Shown: one piece after another, positions 45,151 to 56,494 of the stretch
Position numbering within the stretch: position 1 is the stretch's first letter
Layout of the letters: each line of letters starts with the position of its first letter
Assembly (NCBI GenBank): GCA_032433765.1
Contig: JAVIAB010000160.1
Coordinates: forward strand, 39,677,917-39,741,916
Direction of reading: 5' to 3'
DNA length: 64,000 nucleotides
From: Megaustenia siamemsis
Lineage: Eukaryota > Mollusca > Gastropoda > Stylommatophora > Ariophantidae
Notes under the pieces: model-generated
Database searches by the model: none
The model's input: only the letters and a program-made list of their open reading frames with translations
Told to the model about the DNA's origin: nothing
Position numbers and translations under genes: made by a program

Positions 45151-45840
45151 AAATCTGTCAAGCTCTCATTTAATCACTTCTTTGTCATAAGTTATACAAT
45201 TTAGATTTCCGCGCTGTACCTCTTTAGGTATCTGTAGAAATATTTCGATCTTAATTCAGCAATCTCAATAATGCCCGGTCACTACAACAGAGGACATGTT
45301 TTGTTCTTTTGTCCGAGTTCAACACATAATGAATCAGCTTTCCACCGTTAGCCTAAAATTAAAATATTTATAATTTCACTGTAATCTTCTTTTGACTAAC
45401 GATTTTAAGTTAGCACGCCATTCCAATGAAATCACAAATTTTGAGCTATGAAGCGCCTCTGAATACTGCAAATACAGAGTCCGGGAACAAAGCATTGTCT
45501 TAAATTTTCAACGCGTTCAGAAATGTACGTTCATTATGTGCAAGTTCGTTCAGTATTTCCTTAAAAGAAACGTGAAATGCCTTATTTTGAACGGACAGGG
45601 GGAATACTATTAGAATATGATATGTAAAACTCGTAAATAATAACCAAGCGAGGATTAAGATATAATTCTATATCTCGAAGAAGCAAAAATCTTTTGTTAA
45701 TTGCATGATAAGAGGGGAACAAATGTGCCACGAGGTTGGCGATGATATAAATGTGTATTTTATAGTTGTTTGAGAATTTCCCATTAGCTATTGACTTGGT
45801 AATCTCATTCTGGTTTTTCAGCCTCAGAAACACACCTCCT
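45151..45840. other. no recognised feature
   Basis: Could include the decayed N-terminal part of the transposase remnant, but I cannot align it. Confidence 0.45.
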
Positions 45841-45844
45841 TCTC

Positions 45845-45958
45845 AATTGCTGGTGGCATTTGTAACGGAGCCATCTGTGTATATGTGTGACCAGGAGCCC
45901 TGCGGGTAGTTGCTGTTTGTGTGTTTTTCTGCCATGTGTTTTCTCTCTTTGTCTGTTA
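45845..45958 (-). mobile_element. RNase H LINE piece, inverted 5' segment
   Basis: Minus strand reads LTDKERKHMAEKHTNSNYPQ then GSWSHIYTDGSVTNATSN, the start of a LINE RNase H domain (YTDGS carries the first catalytic Asp). It meets the plus-strand C-terminal segment of the same kind of LINE head-on at about 45958. Confidence 0.7.
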
Positions 45959-45959
45959 A

Positions 45960-46140
45960 AAAAAGTCCATAAAAAATGGAAGCGAGAACACCCAAAGTAT
46001 AACGAGAGGGACGGATACCTCCAACTATCAAGGAGGGATCAAGTCATCATACTTCACCTACACACTGGCCACAACAGAATGAGAAACCACATGTTCAACA
46101 AACTCAAAATAGGAACAACCAGCCAATGCCGCTGTACACT
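45960..46140 (+). mobile_element. RNase H LINE C-terminal segment before the array
   Basis: Reads WKREHPKYNERDGYLQLSRR, DQVIILHLHTGHNRMRNHMF and NKLKIGTTSQCRC, the RxGHxxLRxHM and CxC motifs that follow RNase H in such LINEs. The coding sequence continues through the array into 47925-48080. Confidence 0.82.
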
Positions 46141-47925
46141 GGACAACATGACAACAAAACATGTTCACTGGACAACATGACAACAAAACATGTTCACTGG
46201 ACAACATGACAACAAAACATGTTCACTGGATAACATGACAACAAAACATGTTCACTGGATAACATGACAACAAAACATGTTCACTGGATAACATGACAAC
46301 AAAACATGTTCACTGGATAACATGACAACAAAACATGTTCACTGGATAACATGACAACAAAACATGTTCACTGGATAACATGACAACAAAACATGTTCAC
46401 AGGACAACATGACAACAAAACATGTTCACTGGATAACATGACAACAAAACATGTTCACTGGATAACATGACAACAAAACATGTTCACTGGATAACATGAC
46501 AACAAAACATGTTCACTGGATAACATGACAACAAAACATGTTCACTGGATAACATGACAACAAAACATGTTCACTGGATAACATGACAACAAAACATGTT
46601 CACTGGATAACATGACAACAAAACATGTTCACTGGATAACATGACAACAAAACATGTTCACTGGACAACATGACAACAAAACATGTTCACTGGACAACAT
46701 GACAACAAAACATGTTCACTGGATTGTCCCAGTACACAGGACAACATGACAACAAAACATGTTCACTGGATTGTCCCCAGTACACAGGACAACATGACAA
46801 CAAAACATGTTCACTGGATAACATGACAACAAAACATGTTCACTGGATAACATGACAACAAAACATGTTCACTGGATAACATGACAACAAAACATGTTCA
46901 CTGGACAACATGACAACAAAACATGTTCACAGGACAACATGACAACAAAACATGTTCACTGGATTGTCCCCAGTACACAGGACAACATGACAACAAAACA
47001 TGTTCACTGGATTGTCCCCAGTACACAGGACAACATGACAACAAAACATGTTCTACAGGATTGTCCCCAGTACACAGGACAACATGACAACAAAACATGT
47101 TCACTGGATAACATGACAACAAAACATGTTCACTGGATAACATGACAACAAAACATGTTCTACAGGATTGCCCCCAGTACACAGGACAACATGACAACAA
47201 AACATGTTCTACAGGATTGCCCCCAGTACACAGGACAACATGACAACAAAACATGTTCACTGGATAACATGACAACAAAACATGTTCACAGGACAACATG
47301 ACAACAAAACATGTTCACTGGATAACATGACAACAAAACATGTTCTACAGGATTGCCCCCAGTACACAGGACAACATGACAACAAAACATGTTCACTGGA
47401 TAACATGACAACAAAACATGTTCTACAGGATTGCCCCCAGTACACAGGACAACATGACAACAAAACATGTTCACTGGATAACATGACAACAAAACATGTT
47501 CTACAGGATTGCCCCCAGTACACAGGACAACATGACAACAAAACATGTTCTACAGGATTGCCCCCAGTACACAGGACAACATGACAACAAAACATATTCT
47601 ACAGGATTGCCCCCAGTACACAGGACAACATGACAACAAAACATGTTCACAGGACAACATGACAACAAAACATGTTCACAGGACAACATGACAACAAAAC
47701 ATGTTCACAGGACAACATGACAACAAAATATGTTCACTGGATAACATGACAACAAAACATGTTCTACAGGATTGCCCCCAGTACACAGGACAACATGACA
47801 ACAAAACATGTTCTACAGGATTGTCCCCAGTACACAGGACAACATGACAACAAAACATGTTCTACAGGATTGTCCCCAGTACACAGGACAACATGACAAC
47901 AAAACATGTTCTACAGGATTGCCCC
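46140..47925. repeat. 29/49-bp minisatellite inside a LINE zinc-knuckle coding segment
   Basis: Two unit types share ACAACATGACAACAAAACAT. The 29-bp type ends GTTCACTGG; the 49-bp type continues GTTCTACAGGATTG, CCCCCAGTACACAGG. The 49-bp type dominates on the right, the 29-bp type on the left. The 49-bp unit reads NMTTKHVLQDCPQYTG, the TTxHVLQxCP part of the CxC...H...C motif whose first half is at 46125. Plus and minus frames across it are repeat products. Confidence 0.97.
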
Positions 47926-48080
47926 CTAGCACACAGACCTGAGAAGGACAATGTGGTCCACACCCACCTCCATGGAAGAGAAACTATACAGGGTAACCGA
48001 TTCACTTAAACAAACAGCTGCCTTCATAAGAGAGTCCGGAATCCTAATCTGAATGAGCCATGATCGCAGAAGAGTAAGAA
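47926..48080 (+). mobile_element. RNase H LINE C-terminus after the array
   Basis: Continues with WSTPTSMEEKLYRVTDSLKQ and TAAFIRESGILI before a stop, the typical final residues (L...TAxFIxxTG) of this LINE type. Joins logically to DCP from the last array unit, with a frame change. Confidence 0.78.
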
Positions 48081-48685
48081 GAAATGTGTATTTTTAAAAT
48101 ATTTTTTACTTAACTAATGCTGAGATATTTTTTTTTAACAAAGGCAAACATTTGTGTTCGCGCTATATGGCTATATAAGTTACTTTCCTTGACCAGACCT
48201 CTATGCTATAGAGACCACCAGAATAATGAAAATACTGTAAAAATATTGTCCTTCTAGTTGTGAATGGAAACATGTTAAATGAAGAAAAAAATTTTCAATG
48301 ATCTGACTCTTTTCATTGTTTATGTACAATTTCTGAGATATTATAATCTTACTCAAATATATCCATCTTAAATTAGCCAATCAAATGCATTGTAACAACT
48401 TTACTGCGATGCGTGATGTACTAAGTTTTACACAAGGCACACTTTGAGTGGCTGTGAACACGTTCTGGATACTATTTTCTACAATCACAATTTTTGACCA
48501 ACTAACGAAATTAGGATCATCGTAGACGTCGCAATGGTGGAGTATGTTGATTTAGAAGACCTACCTTGACAGTGCCTCTAGGATGGACATGCGTTGTCTG
48601 ACTTCTCCAGCAGAACATGGAAAATAAGGAAACTTATTGCAACCGTCACACCAGTTTCCACAGTCAACTAACCAGTAGTTCCTGT
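48081..48685. other. no recognised feature
   Basis: AT-rich. Nothing supported. Confidence 0.5.
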
Positions 48686-48689
48686 CTAC

Positions 48690-48985
48690 TCTGTAGCATA
48701 TCATCATCACGGGCAGACATCATCAATGCCCTCCGAGATGTGGGAAGGGCAGAGGACTTCGACAACCATGAGTCCACGTCACTCCTTCGGATGAAAGAGA
48801 TGGGAGTTAAGGTGGGCACAGCCAGAAACGAGAAACTTAGTGGCCGTATAAGAAGACTTATCAACCAACACAAACTGGAGTCGTCAGTCGCTGGATACTG
48901 CGGGACCTGCAGAGGAGGGGATGTGAGCACCTAAGGACATGTTCGGAGCGAAATGATGAAATAACTCAATAGCATCATCATCATC
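48690..48985 (+). mobile_element. RNase H LINE (LINE-H) 3' fragment
   Basis: RADIINALRDVGRAEDFDNH, then RMKEMGVKVGTARNEKLSGR and RRLINQHKLES match the 15290 copy's C-terminus. Ends in ATCATCATCATCG. Confidence 0.85.
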
Positions 48986-50290
48986 GTATTTTTCCATCAC
49001 ACATTCCTATGACAACGTAAAATTGTATCACAACATGCAATTTTTAATTATTGGCGTAGAAGATAATTGGGCTTTCTCTTAACATGAAGATACAACATAA
49101 ATGACTTATAATTCAGTGTATTCTTCACTTGAATCTTTTTTTGTTATATAGTTCTCGCCGCGGAGAAATAAAGAAATGAAGCCTACAGGAAATTACTCAA
49201 CTGCGTAACTGGAATGTCTTGTCTGTATTTTTGAAAGTGAGGAATAACCCAAATCTTTGAGTTATAGTTCCAACCAATATCCAAAATGTCCATTTTCAAT
49301 AAATAATTTAAATTTCACAGAAACGAAGATTCGATTAAACACAAAAACATATGTTTACATTTATACCAAACAATTATAGGTTTACTACAAACTGATAATT
49401 GCTCCAAGTGTCAAAGTAGCTATGTGAATGAATATTTCCAATAAATACAAGCTTAAAAAAATAAAGAAGTAAAAATTTTCAAAGGAAATTATCATTCTGA
49501 TCGAGGGCAAAGTGGAACCAATTATTTAAGAAAGAAAATAAAACACACAAGCAGTTTAAAAATATGGAGCAATTGCAATTGCTGTAAAAGAAACGGATGA
49601 AAATAACCAGAAGGTGATAGGAGTGTGTCATGCTTTCATACACGACAGCAAATTCTGCGACTAATTCTCATCTCGTGAGTATAAATTGGCAGGAAATGAG
49701 ATTGCAGCTGGAGCAGCTGCGTTTGTTCGCCTGCTACAAAAAGAAATTGCCCGGATAATCTTGACTCAATTTCCGTCCACATTCCATCCATCTTTTTCAA
49801 CATGGGATGATTTGACAAGACGTCCATTTTCCGGCAAAATTTTGCCGGCTGCAGTGAAAGACGACCTTCTTCGGATACTTTGAGTATGTCGTGCAGAAAG
49901 TAATCTCGTTTTTGTCCAAATCCCTTGGGCCATCATTGTTTCTTCCTTTTGTAAGGAATTGTCCAGGTCGTGTCTTAAGCCGAAGCTGCTTATTGGCAGC
50001 AGAGCTATGCAGCGTCTTAGAATGCATGAAAATGGGGGGCAGGGAGTTGAACCTTCTCCTATGGAATGTATTATAATAGTGGTTCTCACGATGTAAACTA
50101 CAGAACTCAAGAAGTTTTTAGGCTTGTCAATGGACAGTATCATAGAGTGAGAGACAAGATATGCTTATGTTACAGTGAGAAAGGGGAGTAAAGAAGTGTA
50201 GCGCTGGTCCCTACCAGGCATGCTCGTAAGAGGCGACTAAGGAGGGTTGGGCATAGGCCTGGCTAGCCTGTTCTATAAAAAATTTTAAGC
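48986..50290. other. no recognised feature
   Basis: Short open frames on both strands around 49640-50140 have no recognised similarity. The rest is AT-rich. Confidence 0.5.
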
Positions 50291-50294
50291 CGCA

Positions 50295-50470
50295 AGAACT
50301 TCACAAAGATGGAGAGGAGGCAAAGAGGAAGACCAAGATATACTTGGATAAGACAAGTGGAGGCAGAGATAAAGAGGATGGCGAAGACATGGAATGATCT
50401 TAAAAGAATGGCAAGAAACAAGACGGCTTGGAAAGTTTATTCAAGACCTATGCTCCACAGGGAGTTGAAA
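50295..50470 (+). mobile_element. LINE-E C-terminal fragment, second locus
   Basis: MERRQRGRPRYTWIRQVEAE, IKRMAKTWNDLKRMARNKTA, then WKV. Similar to 14005 and again followed by an array of its own last codons. Confidence 0.85.
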
Positions 50471-50895
50471 GTGTTTGTTGAAGACATATGCTCCACAGGG
50501 AGTTGAAAGTGGTTGTTGAAGACCTATGCTCCACAGGGAGTTGAAAGTGTTTTTGATGAAGACCTGTGCTTCACTGGAAGTTAAAAGTGTTAGTTTAAGA
50601 CCTATGCTCCACAGGGAGCTGAAAGTGTTTGTTAAAGATCTATGCTCCACAGGGAATTGAAAGTGTTTGTTGAAAACCTATGCTCCACAGGGAATTGTAA
50701 GTGTTTGTTGAAAACCTATGCTCCACAGGGAGTTGAAAGTGTTTGTTGAAGACCTATGTTCCACAGTGAGTTGAAAGTGTTTGTTTAAGACCTATGCACC
50801 ATAGGGAGTTGAAAGTGTTTGTTGAGGGCCTATGCTCCACAGCGAGCTGAAAGTGGTTGTTGAAGACCTATGCTCCGCATGGAGTTGAAAGGAAG
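50440..50895 (+). repeat. 38-41 bp minisatellite of the LINE-E C-terminus, second locus
   Basis: About 12 copies of AAGTGTTTGTTGAAGACCTA with TGCTCCACAGGGAGTTGA. Ends AGGAAGAAGAAGAAGAA, the LINE-E tail, so the array lies between coding part and tail as at 14290. Confidence 0.93.
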
Positions 50896-50999
50896 AAGAA
50901 GAAGAATGTTGCGATGAGGATGGGTTTATGGAACAAAGATGATGTTCCTGCATCATGGGTGATGACGACCACTAATTTTCATCCAAATTGTTGTTTAGT

Positions 51000-51175
51000 G
51001 TGAGAGAGTGAAAGAGTGTGTGTGAGAATGAGAGGGTGTGAGAGTTTTTGTGAGAGAAAATGAAAGTGGCAGTGTATGAGTGTGTGTAAGAGAGAGAGAG
51101 AGTATGTGAGAGTATGTGTGAGTGTGTGTGAGTATGTGTATTAGTGAGTGTGTGTGAGAGAGAAAGAATATGACT
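51000..51175. repeat. GTGA/GAGT low-complexity tract
   Basis: Imperfect TGTGAGAG repeats. Confidence 0.85.
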
Positions 51176-51680
51176 GTTAAACCTGATCCGGACCATGGAT
51201 TGTGACAGATGGAGTGAGCTGCATGATGAAATAGATTTATTTAGGAAGAATTTAACATACCGCCATCTGACTCTCTCTTGCCAGAGTCCATCTGAATCCA
51301 GAGATAAGGCAAGGAAGAAAGATACTTGGATGATGAGATTACGTAACTGTCATACTGTTTGGATATGTTCTAGAAACTTGCTACTTGAAGAATTGCTTTA
51401 CAAAATGGGGTTACTGCAAGGGTGTGTAACAGAATCATGATACCGGGAGAATTACTTTACAAGGTCGAGCTGTTAGAAAGGTAACTTGTCAGAACTGAAA
51501 TAGTAGGAAGATTAATATATTACAGTGGACGGTTGATTTTATAGATCTGCGATCAAGGAAGGATGACTATTTGAAAGGGGGGGAAGAAAACTTGAAAGAT
51601 GCACGTTTTACAGAAACTTAGTCGTGGAAGGATAACTTTATGAAAAATTAAAAAGTAGAAAAAAATGGTATGTTAGAAGC
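51176..51680. other. no recognised feature
   Basis: A short open frame (51195-51440) has no recognisable match. Confidence 0.45.
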
Positions 51681-51683
51681 TTA

Positions 51684-51780
51684 ACGTGATTAGTGGACGA
51701 CACAGATTAAACGACGTTTCGGCCCAATAGGCCTTCAGCAGGAACAAACAAACAAAAACACACACACGGATATGTAAGTA
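51684..51780 (-). mobile_element. retroelement end with hammerhead-like core
   Basis: Minus strand: TGTTTGTTCCTGCTGAAGGC, CTATTGGGCCGAAACGTCG. CTGAAGG, a GGCC...GGCC stem and GAAAC resemble the hammerhead ribozyme core (CTGANGA, stem II, GAAA). Such motifs are known at the ends of Penelope-like elements. A related copy is at 54935-55005. No coding part nearby. Confidence 0.5.
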
Positions 51781-51799
51781 AAACCAATCATACATAGTT

Positions 51800-52485
51800 A
51801 GCCAGTAACGAAACATCCAAAATAAAAATAATCGAAATATGTTAAAGAAAATAAAAATGTCTTCCAAATAAGGGTCCTGAGGATGACTTTGCAGAAATGA
51901 TATTCTTGAAGGATTGTTTTATAGTCCAGTGTTAGTGCAAGGATATTTTAACAACAAAAAAAAAACAAAAACAGAAAAGCAACATACTGAGATGATTTTC
52001 TGAATTGAGATTCCGAGAAGCTTCACTTACAGAAGGGTTCGGAGATAGGAATCGTTTGAGAACCACTGCATGAAGACCCAAACACAAATAAATCATTTAT
52101 AGCCTCTACATGTTACACTGCAGTGCAGACGGGTATTTTGGGACTTTTGGGGGTTTTGTGTACAATAGGTTTTTCCCGACAGAAACAGAAATCTTGATAG
52201 AAATTATTTAAGGGGAATTGCTGCATAGAGATTACCAAAGATGAATGAAAGCGATAGAGGTGAGCAGGTTGTGTGCGAGATGCTTTTACTAAGTATCTGG
52301 TGATAGCTTGTGTAAACAGCGAGCTGCATGAACTTTTAACATGTATCTATTGTGTCATTTGTTGAGAACGATGGAATAAGTAGCATTAGGTCTATGTTTA
52401 CTGCCACCGTCGGCTTCTTCATTGCTTTTTCTGTTTGCTTCTTTGGGTGTCGAGGATGATACACCTTCCTACTTAAATCTCTCGT
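51800..52485. other. no recognised feature
   Basis: AT-rich, nothing supported. Confidence 0.5.
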
Positions 52486-52489
52486 CAGT

Positions 52490-52765
52490 CTCTTCTTCTT
52501 TTTTCTTTCCTCATTTGCCTTTCAGCGTCGAGGGGAGATATAATTCGGGATCTTTTGCTCTTCTGTTCGTCTCTGTTGCTGTTATGTTTCCTAGTGTTTC
52601 TAATATTCCTTCAAACCATCTTTATTCGTGGTCGGCATCTGGGTCTGGTGTTCACGCAACGTTTATTAAAGGCTCGTTGTGTTGTGTTTTGATCTTTCTG
52701 CCGTGACACATGGTACACCATTTTACATGTTGTTTCTTCATATATTCTATGGCAGGGTTATTCCT
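52490..52765 (-). mobile_element. LINE-C 3' fragment
   Basis: CATTTGCCTTTCAGCGTCGA, CTGTTGCTGTTATGTTTCCT and GGCTCGTTGTGTTGTGTTTT match 17000-17200 in order. Confidence 0.85.
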
Positions 52766-52894
52766 AAATTGTGTCGTTCTTCAGCATTTTTAGCCTCAGT
52801 CATTGTAATTTGACACTGTTGCTGAGTTTCCTTGATGCTATTGCTCCATCTTACTCTGGGTTTTTATCGAGCGCTGCTTCTCACTATATATATA

Positions 52895-53295
52895 TATAAC
52901 ATATGGGTGTGAATCATGGACAATAGGACAGTAGGCAAGAAAATCACTGGCGGCTGTAAAAATGTGATTTTACAAAAGAATGTTGAGAATAACATGGACA
53001 TCTAGGAAGATTAATGAAAACGTTCTGAAAAAGGCCAAAGCAAAAAGATAGCTAATTTTCAATATTAGAAAAAAAATAATCATAATTTTTAGGCCATGTA
53101 ATGAGAAGGGAACAGCTGGAAAGCACTGTAAAAATTTTGAAAATTGAGGGACGAAGAGACAGAGGGAAGTAAAGAAAAGAGATACCAGACAGTTTAAAAG
53201 GGAATGGTTTGACAGAATGGTCAACAACAGAAATGATAAATAACTCTTTTGATCGAACGTTATGGAGAGACGTGATCACCTACGCCAGCAGGTAT

Positions 53296-53296
<1 letters not shown>
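52895..53296 (+). mobile_element. LINE-B 3' fragment
   Basis: Starts ACATATGGGTGTGAATCATG (TYGCESW), then MLRI-like, GHVMRREQLES-like and NSFDRTLWRDVITYASRYG, with many stops. The usual GATGAT tail is replaced by TA repeats. Confidence 0.88.

Positions 53297-53328
<32 letters not shown>
53297..53328. repeat. TA microsatellite
   Basis: About 16 TA units at the LINE-B 3' end. Confidence 0.9.
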
Positions 53329-53330
<2 letters not shown>

Positions 53331-53574
53331 ACCGTCATTATCATCTCATCAGACCGCAGTACCTTTTCAGAACGTTGCTTTCACCATCAAAAAAGTTATC
53401 GTTTGTTTTTTCCAACTCTCAGTTTCTTTTGACGTGACCATTAACTTTCATTTTCTGTGGTAGATTGGTGATTTTGAGTCATTTTAATGTTTATGTTTTT
53501 TTTAATATATCTTCGTTGCTCTTTTTCGTTATCCAAGGTATCTGAAGTATTTTATTGTAGCATTTTATATCGAG

Positions 53575-53826
53575 GGAGCCGCGATATCTCAGTGGTTAGT
53601 GAACTGGACTACAAAGGACAAGAGGTAGGGTTCGATTCCAATCGACTGCTTCCGGGTTCACCCAGCCTTAAATGGGTACCGGATTTTTTTTCTGGGAAAG
53701 TAAAGCAGCACGGGCGTAATAATGACCACATTACCCCAAAAATCATGTGCAAAATATAGGGTCACTAACACCATATTTCCCTATACGCCACTTGGCGTGA
53801 CGGGGGTACTTTACTTTTTTATTTTT
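53575..53826 (+). mobile_element. SINE1 copy with perfect 13-bp target-site duplication
   Basis: Full-length copy, with a small deletion after CATGTGC. ATTTTATATCGAG at 53562-53574 and 53827-53839 is identical on both sides. Confidence 0.96.
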
Positions 53827-53839
53827 ATTTTATATCGAG

Positions 53840-54420
53840 TGAGTCAATTTTCTTGCTTGCTGTTTGTGAGATTCACAACCATATGTTGTTATCGGGAAGA
53901 TACATGCCCTCAGTAATTTTAATTCTAATGCCTTACTAATATTTTTTTGTCCCACATGATCTTCGATGCGTATTTTTCTTCTTGTATTTTTCTCCTTTTG
54001 TATATACCATTTGCATTTTTATGTTCATTTGGTCCACTCACTTTACTGCAGCGCTATCTACATAACTCGATCCTAGTTTTTTTTTTTTTAATACAGAATC
54101 ACAAGGCGGTATCCGGATGGACTGACCATGTTATTTGTTATCTGTGCGTTGTTCTGTGCTGAATCTTTCATTCATTCATTTTCTTGTCTGTTCTGACTAC
54201 TCTAATTGCCTTCCTCTAATGTATTGTTTCTAACGTCAATAATTTCCGTTCCTGACTTGTCTTGAGTGACCAAGTTGGCACTAGTAACATTCTTAACCGT
54301 TTAACTCCGGATACTTTATTGATTTGTTCAACACTATTGTCATATTGCGACTCTGTGACCTACCAATAAAATCGGGCTGATGTGCTGCTTTGTTATATTA
54401 ATTTCTCTGTGCGTTTGAAA
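53840..54420. other. no recognised feature
   Basis: T-rich sequence resembling a LINE minus strand in composition, but no alignable block. Confidence 0.45.
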
Positions 54421-54424
54421 AGCA

Positions 54425-54830
54425 TGGACTCTTACAGCAGAGATACAGAAGAGAATACAATCAATGGAAATGATAAAATGTTATCGTAAGGTTTCCGGCA
54501 CCTCTTGCTTATATCTTTTCACAAATGAAAAAGTTAGCAAGTAGAAATACAACAAGCAAGTACATGGCGATCTTTTGACTATTGTGGAGAAGCGCAAAAT
54601 AAAATGGTTTGGGCCGTATATCTCGATCACCTGGCCTAGCGAATACTATTCTGCAAGTAAATGTGAAAGGGACGGGAGGGGGAGGCAAGTAGAGAAAGAG
54701 ATGGGAAGATAACATCAAAGAATGGACAGGCCTCGACTTTACATAGTCGCAAAAAATGACTGGAGATGTTGACGTAGTCTAACAGTGGTGCCTAACAACC
54801 CTCGGGATTAAGAGATGAAAATGATGAAGA
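54425..54830 (+). mobile_element. LINE-G C-terminal remnant, decayed
   Basis: Recognisable residues in changing frames: QSMEMIKCYRKVSGTS, EKRKIKWFG, SKCERDGRGRQVEKE and, later, IKEWTGLDF, the usual order of ICYR..., WFGH, GRRRGRP and W...I..WTG in LINE C-termini. Confidence 0.6.
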
Positions 54831-54924
54831 ATTAAGGAAGACTTTTTATTTTAAATTGTCCTTTTATTTCTTCTTCTAGTTCGGAATTATTATATTTTTT
54901 AATTACTTGTTTTTATTTTAAATA

Positions 54925-55005
54925 CATATTTGTATGTTTTGTATGTTTGTTCCTGCTGAAAGCCTACTGAGCCGAAACGTCGTTCTGGTTTGTGTTATCC
55001 ACTTG
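54925..55005 (+). mobile_element. retroelement end with hammerhead-like core, second copy
   Basis: TTTGTTCCTGCTGAAAGCC, TACTGAGCCGAAACGTCG. Matches the 51684 copy over about 50 bp in opposite orientation, but the stem is degraded. SINE1 is inserted at its end. Confidence 0.5.
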
Positions 55006-55019
55006 TTACGTGAAACAGA

Positions 55020-55277
55020 GGGAGCCGCGATAGCTCAGTGGTTAGTGAACTGGACTACAAAGGACAAGATGTAGGGTTCGATCCCAACCGATGGCTTCAG
55101 GTTCACCCAGCCTTTAATGGGTACCGGGTTTTTTTTTCTGGGAAAGTAAAGCAGCACTGTCGTAATACCGACCACATTACCCCAAAAATCATGTGCCGAA
55201 GTTCTGTAAAATTTATGGTCACTAACACCATATTCCCTATACGCCACTTGGCTTGACGGGGTACTTTACTTTTTTAC
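55020..55277 (+). mobile_element. SINE1 copy with target-site duplication
   Basis: Full-length. Flanks TTACGTGAAACAGA (55006-55019) and TTACGTGAGACAGA (55278-55291) differ by one base. Confidence 0.95.
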
Positions 55278-55424
55278 TTACGTGAGACAGACCGTTTTTT
55301 TACCTATTTTTTTCTATATCTATTTTATTTTAATTTCTCCTCACAATTAGGTCTCCCAATGTATTTCAAACTCACAAACTCAATTTTTTTTTTTTTACCT
55401 TGACATAGTATCAGATCAATGAGA

Positions 55425-55597
55425 TAGCGCTGCTTGCACAGAACAGAGACAAATGGCGAGATTTGATAAAATATCTTTAAAAGAATTGAAAACTGCTAGA
55501 ACAAAAATTCAGATAAGAGAAGGAGTTTCTTGGTCTACGCCCTATGGGCCGGCTACGGCTCGAAAGGTCAATAAATAGATATATAGATAGTATCAGA
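55425..55597 (+). mobile_element. LINE-F 3'-terminal fragment
   Basis: AGAGACAAATGGCGAGATTT encodes NRDKWRDLIKYL, as in LINE-F (NRDKWRALIKYI), followed by GCCCTATGGGCCGGCTACGG and TCGAAAGGTCAATAAATAG, which match 33325-33420. Confidence 0.85.
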
Positions 55598-55610
55598 TCA
55601 AACTATATAT

Positions 55611-55983
55611 TAAAAAAAAAAAGTAAAGTACCCCCCCGTCACGCCAAGTGGCGTATAGGAAATATGGTGTTAGTGACCCTATATTTACAGACCTTCAGCA
55701 CATGATTTTGATTTTTGGGGTAATGTGGTCGGTATTACGCCCGTGCTGCTTTACTTTCCCAGAAAAAATCCAGTACCCATTTAAGGCTGGGTGAACCCGG
55801 AGCCGTCGGTTGGGATCGAACCCTACCCCTTGTCCGTAGTAGTCCAGTTCACTAACCACTGAGCTATCGCGGCTCCTACTAATTTTTAGGGAATTAGTAA
55901 AACCCAGGTGTCCTCGCCAGGATTACGAACCCGGCTGTTGCCGTGGTAAGCCAACCGCCTATCGATTGCGCTAACCGGACACC
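55611..55983 (-). mobile_element. dimeric SINE: extra tRNA head fused upstream of SINE1
   Basis: On the minus strand it starts GGTGTCCGGTTAGCGCAATC, a second tRNA-like head whose acceptor stem GGTGTCC/GGACACC is fully paired and whose T-arm is GGGTTCGTAATCC. A short linker follows, then a complete SINE1 (GGAGCCGCGATAGCTCAG to the GTAAAG tail). Both parts are enclosed by one perfect 12-bp duplication CAAACTATATAT (55599-55610 and 55984-55995), so they inserted as one unit. Confidence 0.85.
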
Positions 55984-55995
55984 CAAACTATATAT

Positions 55996-56490
55996 AAATG
56001 TAATAATATTATTTGGGCATAACTCTTTCCAAATACCAGTTGGAACGGGTTTTTAAAAAGTTTTATATATAACCCGACAAATACTGTTTGTTAGAAACGA
56101 TCATTGATATGTTATTGCACGAAACTATTTACACATTTATTGTCTTCCCTACCGTTGGTATTCGCCGTTTTAAAGGAACTATCATAGGTATGTACATGCA
56201 TACAAGTATGTGTGTTCCTCGTGGTAATAGCTGTGGCGCGTTGACTATTCATTTAAAGGTAGTCTCAGCATTTCAGTCTTGTCTTAACAGCATCCTAAAC
56301 AAAGCACTGAAGCGCTCGCTCAGACATGACATGGATAATAATGTTAACGATCAATCGTGCGATCAATCATGCGATCAATCATGGCACCAATGATGCTGTT
56401 GACGATCAGTCATTCTCACATGACATGAATAACAATATTAAGGATCAGTCATTCAGTTATTCACCACATGATTAACTGTCATCACGCAGG
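55996..56490. other. no gene; short CGATCAAT repeats at 56345-56390
   Basis: Three GCGATCAATCATG-like units near 56350. Otherwise nothing recognised. Confidence 0.5.
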
Positions 56491-56494
56491 CATT

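Noticed and set aside
49636..50143. open frames on both strands
   Set aside because: Short, overlapping, without recognisable domain or repeat.
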